Source: CAZLLV01 sp964560325 (GTDB lineage: Bacteria; Acidobacteriota; Thermoanaerobaculia; Multivoradales; DATKCC01). Taken from it: a stretch of 8,000 nucleotides of DNA. The position numbers and the translations under genes were made by a program. The notes beneath the pieces are model-generated. The model was not told the origin of the DNA and did not search any database. It saw nothing but the letters and a program-made list of their open reading frames with translations. This document shows, piece by piece, positions 1 to 6,218 of the stretch. The stretch spans positions 1-8,000 of the forward strand of contig CAZLLV010000537.1 of the NCBI GenBank assembly GCA_964560325.1, in the 5' to 3' direction. Each line of letters begins with the position of its first letter. The first letter of the stretch is position 1.

Positions 1-139
1 GGCGATCCCCGAGGCGGCCGATCGCCCCCTGCTCGACCTGCCGCTCGACGCAGAGGTGCCCGGCGCCGGCGAACCGCTGCCGGCCGCCGCTTCCTGGGCG
101 CCGCGGCCCGACGACTTCACCTTCGACTTCGGATCGTGA
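1..139 (+). CDS. 3' end of an upstream gene, function unknown (partial)
   Basis: This is the last 45 codons of a gene that enters from the left, read in the frame starting at base 2 and ending with TGA at 137-139. Third codon positions in this frame are almost all G or C, as in the NRPS genes downstream, which is the main reason to call it coding. The visible peptide is rich in Pro, Ala and Asp and ends in an acidic and aromatic tail, DDFTFDFGS. I do not recognise a family. A short piece (PLLDLPLD, about codons 9-16 of the fragment) loosely resembles the LPTDRP segment between the two lobes of condensation domains, but this is too short to rely on. It lies 79 bases before the NRPS gene on the same strand and may share its transcript. 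Confidence 0.6.
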   Translation, partial: AIPEAADRPLLDLPLDAEVPGAGEPLPAAASWAPRPDDFTFDFGS

Positions 140-218
140 CCCGGGACCCCGTCGTGCCTCGCCTCCACTCCCGACGCCGCCCGCTCGCCGGTGCCCGCCG
201 CCGTCCGGAGACCGCGCG
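140..218. other. Short intergenic spacer
   Basis: These 79 bases separate the upstream gene from the NRPS gene. They are C-rich. Apart from the GGAG site near the end, I see no -35/-10 pair, no inverted repeat able to form a terminator, and no operator-like palindrome. The two genes are therefore probably co-transcribed, though promoters in high-GC genomes are hard to see by eye. Confidence 0.5.
207..210 (+). promoter_or_regulatory. Ribosome binding site of the first NRPS gene
   Basis: GGAG lies 8 bases before the ATG at 219. The reading frame of this gene stays open to the left edge of the window, so the start is not fixed by a stop codon. This site, the absence of an in-frame ATG or GTG between 140 and 218, and the strong coding signal of the upstream gene in another frame together support the start at 219. 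Confidence 0.6.
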
Positions 219-3200
219 ATGAGCCAGCCGCTGCTGCTCGACGCCCGGCTCGAGACCGCCCGGCGCGCCCGGCTGGCGACGCTGCGGGATTCCCGGGCGG
301 TGCCGCCGCCCCTGGCCGAGGCCTTCGAGGACGTCGGCTCCGGAGACGAGGCCGCGTCGCTGCCGTGGGTGCCGCCGGCGCCCCTCCAGGCGGCGCTCGT
401 TCGCGTCTCCCAGGGCTCGCCGCTCCAGGCCTTCACGCTGGTCGTCGCCGGCCTGGCGGCGCTCCTCGACCGGGGCGGCGGGCGGATCACCCTCGGTACG
501 CCGCTCTTCGTGCGGCGCGATCCGGCCACGGCACCCGGGAACGAGCCGCCGGGCGAGCCAACCGGAGAGTTGGGGGCCGTGGCGGTGGCCGTGCCGGTCG
601 ATCCGGAGGCGCGCTTCCAGGACCTGGTGCTGGCCAGCCGGGACGCCCTGCTCGACGCCTACGAGCACCAGGCGTACCCCTGGCGGCGCCTGCTCGGCGA
701 GCTCCGGGAGCTGGGCGAGCGGGAGGAGGACGAGCCGCTCTTCCGGGTCGCCGCCAGCCACCGCCGGCTCCACGGAGCCCTGCCGCCGGGGGTGGGCCAC
801 CTCCTGGAGCTGCGCCTCGACCACCGGCCGGTCGACGGCGGCTCGCGCCTCGAAGGGGACCTCGTATGGCACGGCGGCGGGAGCCGCGAGCGCCGGCTGG
901 CCGCCGCCCGGATCGGTGCCCGGCTCTCCGCGCTTCTCACCCGCGCCCTCGCCGACCCCGGCGGCCGGGTGGGTGCGCTCGCGCCGATGACCCCCGCCGA
1001 GCGCCACCAGGTGCGGGTCGAGTGGAACGACACCCGGGCGGCCGTGCCGGACGCGGTCTCGGTGCTCGACCTGTTCGCCCGCCGGGTCGCCGAGCACCCG
1101 GATCGGATCGCGGTCGAGCACCGCGACCGGAGCCTGACGTTCGGCGCCCTCGACCGCGCGGCGGGGCGGCTGGCCGCGCACCTCGCCGGCCTGCCGGCAG
1201 CGGGCGGGGCCACGGGCGCCGGCGGCCGCGAACGGCGGATCGGCATCGCCGTCGCCCGCTCACCCGAGATGGCGGTCGCCGTGCTCGGCGTCCTCCGGGC
1301 CGGCGGCGTCTACGTACCCCTCGACCCCGCCTACCCGGAGGAGAGGCTGCGCTTCATGGTGGAGGACGCCGGGCTCGCGGCGATCCTCGCCGACGCCGGC
1401 GAGCTGCCGGACGGGCTCGGGGTGCCGATCGTGGCCGTGTCCTCGGTCGCTCCGCCCGCCGTCGCGCTCGCCGGCGCCCCGGCCGCGGGCCCGGAACCGC
1501 CGGTGATCGACCGCGAGCAGTCGCCCTACGTCATCTACACCTCCGGCTCCACCGGCGTTCCCAAGGGGGTCGCGCAGCGCCACGGCGCCCTGGTCAGCCT
1601 GATCGCCTGGCAGATCCGCGACCCCGTCCTGGGAGCCGGCGGGCGCCGCATCCAGACGGCGTCGCTGTCGTTCGACGGCAGCTTCCGCGAGATCTTCTCC
1701 TGCTGGTGCGGCGGCGACACCCTGGTCCTGATCGACGAGTGGGTGCGCTCCGACCCGTGGGCGCTGTGCGACCTGGTCGCCTCCCGGCGCGGTGAGAAGA
1801 TCCTGCTGCCCGCCGCGCTGCTCCCCGAGGTGGCGGAGGAGGCGTTGCGCGACCCCCGGCGCCTCGCCAGCCTGCGGGAGGTGATCACGTCCGGCGAGCA
1901 GCTCCGGATCACGCCCGCGATCACGGAGCTCGCCCGCAGACTGCCGTGGCTGCGCTTCCACAACCACTACGGCCCGACCGAGACCCACGTCGCTTCGGCC
2001 CAACCGCTGGCCGACGATCCCGACGCCTGGCCGGACCTGCCGCCGGTCGGCCGGCCGATCGCCAACCTCCGGCTCGCCTGCCTCGACCCCGCCGGCCGGC
2101 CGGTCGCCCCGGGGGAGACGGGCGAGCTGTGGATCGGAGGCGCCGGGGTCGCTCGCGGGTACCACCGCCGGCCGGCGCTGAGCGCCGACCGCTTCCGCCC
2201 GGATCCGTTCTCCGGCGTCGCCGGCGCCCGCCACTACCGCACCGGCGACCTGGCGCGCTGGCTCTCCGACGGCCGGCTGCAGTACCTCGGAAGGATCGAC
2301 CACCAGGTGAAGATCCGCGGCTTCCGGGTCGAGCCGGGCGAGGTCGAGGTGGCCCTGGTCCGCCACCCGCGGGTGCGAGCGGCGGCGGTCGTCGCGCGCA
2401 GCGGGGCGGACGGCACGGCAGCGCTGGTCGCCTACGTCGTCCCCGAGGGAGCGGAAGCGCCGGGGCCGGACGAGCTCCGGGCGTACCTCGCCGGACGCCT
2501 TCCCGATCACATGATCCCCACCCGGTGGGTCCACCTCGATGCGCTGCCGTTGACACCCAACCGCAAGCTCGACCGGCGCGCGCTGCCCGAGCCGGCGGCG
2601 GCGCCCGTGGAGAGCGGCGGCGCGCCCCGTACCGCCACCGAAGAGCTGGTCGCGGCGCTCTGGGGCGAGCTGCTGGGGATTTCCGCCGTGGGCCGGGAGG
2701 CGAGCTTCTTCGACCTCGGCGGCCACTCCCTGCTCGCCACCCGTGTGCTGACCAGGCTGCGGGACCGGCTGGGGGTCGACCTGCCGGTGCGTGCGCTCTT
2801 CCAGGCGCCGACCGTCGCCGCCTTCGCCGCGCGGGTCGACTCCGCCGCCCGGACCGACGGCGGCGAGCCGATCCCCCGGGCGCCGCGGGAGCGGCCGCTG
2901 CCCCTCTCCTTCGCGCAGGAGCGGCTGCTCTTCCTCCACCGCCTCGACGCCGCCCGCACCAGCTACCACGTCCCGGTGGCGCTCGAGCTCGTCGGAAGGC
3001 TCGACGCCGTCGCCCTCGAGCGGGCGCTCGCCGCGGTCGTGGCGCGCCACGAGGTGCTCCGGACCCACTTCCCGGAGTCGGGGGGCGAGTCGCGCCAGGA
3101 GATCGAGCCGGCGGTGCCGCGCGGATTGGCCGTGATCGATCTCGCCGGCCTCGGCGACGAGGCGGCCGACGCCGAGGCGGGCCGGCTGACGGCGCGGGAA

Positions 3201-6200
3201 GGGGCGCGGCCCTTCGACCTCGCGCGCGGGCCGGTGCTCCGGGCGACGCTCCTGCGCCTCGCGCCGCAGCGTCACCGGGCGCTCCTGACCACGCACCACG
3301 TGGCGAGCGACGGCTGGTCGGTGGGCATCCTGGTGCGCGAGCTCGCCGCCGCCTACCGGGCGGCGTGCCGGGGAGAGGCGGCGCCGGAGCTCGTCGAGCT
3401 GCCGGTCCAGTACGCCGACTTCGCCGCCTGGCAGCGCGGACGGCTCACCGGCGACCGGCTGGAGACCCTGGTCGGGTGGTGGCGCGAGTACCTGGCGGGA
3501 GCGAGCCGGGCGCGGTTGCCGGAGGACCGCCCTCCGACCGGCGGCGAGCCGGCGGCGCGCTTCGCCACCGTGCTCCCCCCCGGGCTCGCGGCAGCCCTCG
3601 GGGAGCTCTCCCGCCGCTCGACGACGACCCTGTTCATGACCCTGCTCGCCGGGCTCGCCTCGGTCCTCCACCGGCTGGGAGCGGGCGACGACCTGCTCGT
3701 CGGATCGCCGGTCGCCGGCCGCGAGCGCCCCGAGGTCGAGGGCCTGATCGGGTTCTTCGTCAACATGCTGCCCCTGCGGGTCCGGCTCGACGGCGATCCG
3801 ACGGTGGACGAGCTGCTGACGCGGGTGCGCGAGAGCGCGCTCGGCGCCTACGCCCACCAGGAGGTGCCGGTCGAGAGGGTGGTCGAGGCCGTGGGACCGG
3901 AGCGAGGCGGCGGCCGCTCCCCCCTCTTCGGCGTGGTCCTGGCGCTCCAGAACGCGCCGGGCGGGGCGCTGGAGCTGCCCGGGCTGGCGCTGCGGCCGCT
4001 GCCGGTCGAGACCGCCGACGCCAAGTTCGACCTGACGCTGGCGGTCACCGAGCGCGGGGGCGGCCTGGTGGTGGGGAGCGAGTACCGGCGCGACCTGTTC
4101 GACCGCACCACGGTGGAGCGGCTCCTGGGCGCCTGGCGCCGGACGCTGGAGGCGATGACCGCCGATCCGCGCCGGCGCCTCTCCGGGCTCACGGTCTTCG
4201 ATCGCGGGCAGCGCCACCAGGTCCTCACCGAGTGGGGAGACGCTGAGCCGGCGCCGGCACCGGCGGGGACCGTCCCGGAGCGATTCGCCGAGATCGTGGC
4301 TCGGATGCCGGAGGCGGTGGCGATCGAGTGGTCGGACGGCAGCCTCACCTACGGCGAGCTGTCGCGGCGGGCGGCCCGCCTGGCCGGACGCATCGACCAC
4401 CGCGCCGGCGGCCTCGCGCCCGAGGAGCCGGTGGCGGTCTTCCTGGAGCGCTCGCCCGACATGGTGATGGCGCTCCTCGCCGTGCTCCTGGCGGGCGGCG
4501 CCTGCCTGCCACTCGACCCGGGCGATCCGGATCAGCGCCTGGCCGCACAGGTCGAGGACGCGGGCGTGCGCCTGTTGCTCTCCCGCGGCCCCGTCCTCGC
4601 CGGCCACCCCGCGCTCGCCGGCCGGGTCGGTGCCGGCGTCGTCGACCTCGACGTCGACCTCGACGGTGGGGCCGAGCCGGCCGTCCCGGCACCGGCACGT
4701 CCGCGGCACGATCCGGCGGCGGTCGCCTACCTCTACTTCACCTCCGGCTCCACCGGCCGGCCGAAGGGCGTGATGGTGCCCCACCGGGCGATCGTCCGGC
4801 TGGTCCGCCGGGCGAACTTCTGGTCTCCCACGGCGCCCGGCGAGCGCATCGCACAGCTCGCCAACCTGGCGTTCGACGCCGCCACCTTCGAGATCTGGGG
4901 CGCGCTCCTCGAGGGGGGCACCGTGGTGCTCGCCGAGAAGGTCACGGTGCTCGAACCGCGGGCGTTCGCCGGCATGATCCGCGCGCGGCGGGTCGACAGC
5001 CTGTTCCTCACCTCGTCGCTCTTCCACCAGGTGGCCGCCCAGGTGCCGGACGCCTTCCGGTCGGTGCGGACTCTCATCTTCGGCGGCGAAGCGGCCGACC
5101 CGCGGCGGGTCCGCGAGGTGCTCGCCGCCGGCCCGCCCGAGCGGCTGATCAATGGTTACGGGCCGACCGAGAACGCCACCTTCACCACCTGGCACCGCGT
5201 CGGCCGGGTCGGATCGGTGGCCGACGGCGCGGCCACGGTCCCGATCGGCCGGCCGGTGAGCTCGACCTCGGTCCAGGTGGTCGGCCCGGGGCTGCTCCCG
5301 GTGCTCCCCGGGGGGCGCGGCGAGCTGATGACCGGCGGCCACGGCCTCGCCCGCGGCTACGTCGGGCGGCCGGCGGCGACCGCGCTCCGCTTCGTCCCCG
5401 ACCCGTCCGCGACGCATCCCGGCGGCCGCCTCTACCGGACCGGCGACCTCGTGCGGCACCGGGCGGACGGAGCGATCGAGTTCCTCGGCCGGCTCGACCA
5501 GCAGGTCAAGATCCGCGGCTTCCGGATCGAGCCGGGGGAGGTGGAGGCGGTGCTGGCAGCTCACCCGGCGGTCTCGGCCGCGGCGGTGGTGGTCCGGGAG
5601 GATCGCCGCGGAGGCCAGCGGGGGCGGCGGCTGGTCGCCTACGCCGCCGTGGCCGCGGAGAACAATCCCGCGGACCTCGCCGACACGCTCTGGAGCTTCC
5701 TGCGCGACCGGCTGCCGGCGTTCATGGTGCCGGCGGACCTGGTGCTGCTCGACGCCCTCCCCCTCGGCCCGACCGGAAAGGTCGATCGCCGGGCGCTGCC
5801 CGATCCGGAGCCGGCGGAGCCGACCGCGTGGGTGGCCCCGAGGACCGCCGCCGAAGCGTCGGTGGCGGCGATCTTCTCGGCGGTCCTCGAGCGGGAGCGG
5901 GTCGGGGTCCACGACGACTTCTTCGACCTCGGCGGCCATTCGCTCCTCGCCACCCAGGTCATCTCGCGGATCCGCGACGAGCTGGGGGTCGACCTGCCGC
6001 TCTCCGCCCTCTTCGACGGACCGAGCGTCGCGGCGCTCGCCGACCGCGTGACGGCGGCCGGCCCGGGCGAGGGGGGCGCGGCGGCGCTCGGCGGGGTCGA
6101 CGCCGGCACGCTCGAGGATCTCCTCGACGAGCTCGACGAGCTGTCCGAGGAGGAGGCACGCGCTCTCGCCGGCACCGGGAAGGCGAGCGGTCCCGAGGGG

Positions 6201-6218
6201 GAGGGTCGGGATGACTGA
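219..6218 (+). CDS. Two-module nonribosomal peptide synthetase (halfC-A-PCP-C-A-PCP)
   Basis: This cytoplasmic megaenzyme of 1999 residues activates two amino acids, holds them as thioesters and joins them. Domains in order: C-terminal half of a condensation domain (about 45-265), A1 (276-790), PCP1 (802-875, Ser837), C2 (892-1338, HHVASDG at 1026-1032), A2 (1352-1862), PCP2 (1873-1945, Ser1908) and an acidic tail (1949-1999). All standard A-domain core motifs are present in both A domains. There is no epimerase, methyltransferase, reductase or thioesterase, so the product must pass to another protein, most likely the one encoded from 6211. The truncated first C domain suggests that this protein starts the peptide or that its first module no longer condenses. 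The A2 pocket predicts valine; A1 is proline-like but altered. The stop codon overlaps the next start, pointing to one operon. The NRPS call is certain; the product is unknown. Confidence 0.97.
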   Translation: MSQPLLLDARLETARRARLATLRDSRAVPPPLAEAFEDVGSGDEAASLPWVPPAPLQAALVRVSQGSPLQAFTLVVAGLAALLDRGGGRITLGTPLFVRRDPATAPGNEPPGEPTGELGAVAVAVPVDPEARFQDLVLASRDALLDAYEHQAYPWRRLLGELRELGEREEDEPLFRVAASHRRLHGALPPGVGHLLELRLDHRPVDGGSRLEGDLVWHGGGSRERRLAAARIGARLSALLTRALADPGGRVGALAPMTPAERHQVRVEWNDTRAAVPDAVSVLDLFARRVAEHPDRIAVEHRDRSLTFGALDRAAGRLAAHLAGLPAAGGATGAGGRERRIGIAVARSPEMAVAVLGVLRAGGVYVPLDPAYPEERLRFMVEDAGLAAILADAGELPDGLGVPIVAVSSVAPPAVALAGAPAAGPEPPVIDREQSPYVIYTSGSTGVPKGVAQRHGALVSLIAWQIRDPVLGAGGRRIQTASLSFDGSFREIFSCWCGGDTLVLIDEWVRSDPWALCDLVASRRGEKILLPAALLPEVAEEALRDPRRLASLREVITSGEQLRITPAITELARRLPWLRFHNHYGPTETHVASAQPLADDPDAWPDLPPVGRPIANLRLACLDPAGRPVAPGETGELWIGGAGVARGYHRRPALSADRFRPDPFSGVAGARHYRTGDLARWLSDGRLQYLGRIDHQVKIRGFRVEPGEVEVALVRHPRVRAAAVVARSGADGTAALVAYVVPEGAEAPGPDELRAYLAGRLPDHMIPTRWVHLDALPLTPNRKLDRRALPEPAAAPVESGGAPRTATEELVAALWGELLGISAVGREASFFDLGGHSLLATRVLTRLRDRLGVDLPVRALFQAPTVAAFAARVDSAARTDGGEPIPRAPRERPLPLSFAQERLLFLHRLDAARTSYHVPVALELVGRLDAVALERALAAVVARHEVLRTHFPESGGESRQEIEPAVPRGLAVIDLAGLGDEAADAEAGRLTAREGARPFDLARGPVLRATLLRLAPQRHRALLTTHHVASDGWSVGILVRELAAAYRAACRGEAAPELVELPVQYADFAAWQRGRLTGDRLETLVGWWREYLAGASRARLPEDRPPTGGEPAARFATVLPPGLAAALGELSRRSTTTLFMTLLAGLASVLHRLGAGDDLLVGSPVAGRERPEVEGLIGFFVNMLPLRVRLDGDPTVDELLTRVRESALGAYAHQEVPVERVVEAVGPERGGGRSPLFGVVLALQNAPGGALELPGLALRPLPVETADAKFDLTLAVTERGGGLVVGSEYRRDLFDRTTVERLLGAWRRTLEAMTADPRRRLSGLTVFDRGQRHQVLTEWGDAEPAPAPAGTVPERFAEIVARMPEAVAIEWSDGSLTYGELSRRAARLAGRIDHRAGGLAPEEPVAVFLERSPDMVMALLAVLLAGGACLPLDPGDPDQRLAAQVEDAGVRLLLSRGPVLAGHPALAGRVGAGVVDLDVDLDGGAEPAVPAPARPRHDPAAVAYLYFTSGSTGRPKGVMVPHRAIVRLVRRANFWSPTAPGERIAQLANLAFDAATFEIWGALLEGGTVVLAEKVTVLEPRAFAGMIRARRVDSLFLTSSLFHQVAAQVPDAFRSVRTLIFGGEAADPRRVREVLAAGPPERLINGYGPTENATFTTWHRVGRVGSVADGAATVPIGRPVSSTSVQVVGPGLLPVLPGGRGELMTGGHGLARGYVGRPAATALRFVPDPSATHPGGRLYRTGDLVRHRADGAIEFLGRLDQQVKIRGFRIEPGEVEAVLAAHPAVSAAAVVVREDRRGGQRGRRLVAYAAVAAENNPADLADTLWSFLRDRLPAFMVPADLVLLDALPLGPTGKVDRRALPDPEPAEPTAWVAPRTAAEASVAAIFSAVLERERVGVHDDFFDLGGHSLLATQVISRIRDELGVDLPLSALFDGPSVAALADRVTAAGPGEGGAAALGGVDAGTLEDLLDELDELSEEEARALAGTGKASGPEGEGRDD
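351..1013 (+). other. N-terminal half-condensation domain (remnant)
   Basis: Residues about 45-265 align by eye only with the C-terminal lobe of condensation domains. GSPLQAFTLVVAGLAALL (66-83) matches the usual GATLFMVLLAAFAALL region, TLGTPL (91-96) the GTPVAGR region, AYEHQAYPWRRLL (147-159) the AYxHQDLPFERLV motif, and MTPAERHQV (257-265) the usual C-to-A junction. The N-terminal lobe with the HHxxxDG active site is absent, and the expected GFFVNTLVLR strand has decayed to GAVAVAVPV. It cannot be a working condensation catalyst by itself. It probably serves as a structural platform for A1, as in starter modules, or is a relic of a lost module. Confidence 0.8.
1044..2588 (+). other. Adenylation domain A1, proline-type fold with altered pocket
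   Basis: This domain activates an amino acid with ATP and loads PCP1. Core motifs seen: LTFGAL (316-321), LRAGGVYVPLD, the ATP loop TSGSTGVPKG (441-450), HNHYGPTE (581-588), YRTGDL, QVKIRGFRVEPGE, LPDHMIP and the catalytic lysine K783 in PNRKLDR. Pocket positions in GrsA numbering: 235 D486, 236 G487, 239 R490, 278 I528 or L529 (alignment uncertain), 299 I556, 301 S558, 322 H583, 330 V591, 331 A592, 517 K783. The surroundings (FDxSFxEIF, ITxGEQLRITP, HNHYGPTETHV) are those of proline-activating domains, whose code I remember as DVQLIAHVVK. Positions 236, 239, 301 and 331 differ, so proline is not a safe prediction. Confidence 0.85.
2622..2843 (+). other. Peptidyl carrier protein PCP1
   Basis: The carrier domain spans residues 802-875. 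FFDLGGHSLLATRV carries Ser837, the residue that receives the 4'-phosphopantetheine arm. A helical segment with LGVDLPVRALFQAPTV follows, as usual for this family. It holds the amino acid loaded by A1 and presents it as donor to C2. Confidence 0.93.
2892..4232 (+). other. Condensation domain C2 (expected LCL type)
   Basis: This is a full-length condensation domain at residues 892-1338. Motifs in order: LPLSFAQERLLFL (from 894), RHEVLRTHF, HHVASDGWS (from 1026) with the catalytic second histidine H1027, LPVQYADFAAWQ, LPEDRP, GFFVNMLPLR (from 1178), AYAHQEVPVERVV and RSPLFGVVLALQN. It forms the bond between the PCP1-bound donor and the PCP2-bound acceptor. No epimerase precedes it, so an L-configured donor is expected. 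I did not separate LCL from other subtypes by phylogeny. Confidence 0.92.
4272..5804 (+). other. Adenylation domain A2, predicted valine
   Basis: Core motifs seen: SLTYGEL, LLAGGACLPLD, TSGSTGRPKG (1508-1517), FDAATFEIW (from 1552), NGYGPTE (1645-1651), YRTGDL, QVKIRGFRIEPGE, LPAFMVP and K1854 in GPTGKVDR. Pocket positions in GrsA numbering: 235 D1553, 236 A1554, 239 F1557, 278 F1596 (or L1595), 299 I1620, 301 G1622, 322 G1646, 330 T1654, 331 F1655, 517 K1854. This differs only at 278 from DAFWIGGTFK, the valine code of gramicidin S and tyrocidine synthetases as I recall it. Isoleucine is the main alternative because of the Phe at 278. Confidence 0.85.
4641..4664 (+). repeat. Perfect 12-base tandem repeat, in frame (VDLD twice)
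   Basis: GTCGACCTCGAC occurs twice back to back, codon-aligned, encoding VDLDVDLD at residues 1475-1482 of the first NRPS. It lies in the variable stretch of A2 before its ATP loop at 1508, where length changes are tolerated. Replication slippage is the likely origin. Confidence 0.8.
5835..6053 (+). other. Peptidyl carrier protein PCP2
   Basis: The carrier domain spans residues 1873-1945. FFDLGGHSLLATQV contains Ser1908, the phosphopantetheine attachment site. It holds the A2-loaded residue as acceptor for C2, and afterwards the dipeptide as donor for the next protein. Confidence 0.93.
6063..6215 (+). other. Acidic C-terminal tail, candidate docking segment
   Basis: Residues 1949-1999 follow PCP2. 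A Gly/Ala-rich linker leads into an acidic, probably helical stretch, LEDLLDELDELSEEEARAL (about 1966-1983), then a Gly/Glu-rich end. Segments of this kind at the end of a chain that lacks a thioesterase often serve to recognise the next synthetase. The partner would be the N-terminal 60 residues of the protein encoded from 6211. The docking role is inferred from position only. Confidence 0.45.
6200..6204 (+). promoter_or_regulatory. Ribosome binding site of the second NRPS gene
   Basis: GGAGG lies 6 bases before the ATG at 6211, inside the last codons of the preceding gene. It supports this start, which gives an 8-base overlap (ATGACTGA) and suggests translational coupling between the two synthetases. 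Confidence 0.7.

Noticed and set aside
140..218. Promoter or terminator in the spacer
   Set aside because: No inverted repeat followed by a T run and no convincing promoter pair could be seen in the 79 bases.
117..1181. Minus-strand open frame of 354 codons near the left end
   Set aside because: It is antisense to the half-condensation domain and the start of A1, is Arg/Pro/Gly-rich, and belongs to no family I can recognise.
191..1795. Overlapping + strand open frame starting with GTG at 191
   Set aside because: It is a frame-shifted reading of the NRPS gene. The translation is Arg/Pro/Ala/Gly-rich without domains, while the frame from 219 gives a complete synthetase with a GGAG site.
1946..4246. 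Other long + strand frames inside the first NRPS gene (also 4328-6214)
   Set aside because: They are out-of-frame readings of the A1-PCP1-C2 and A2-PCP2 regions, with biased composition and no motif content.
1539..4757. Repeated DNA between modules, such as ACCTCCGGCTCCACCGGC at 1539 and 4740, and the PCP core at about 2705 and 5919
   Set aside because: These are conserved core motifs of homologous domains, expected in any multi-module NRPS. The flanks diverge, so there is no sign of a recent module duplication or conversion.
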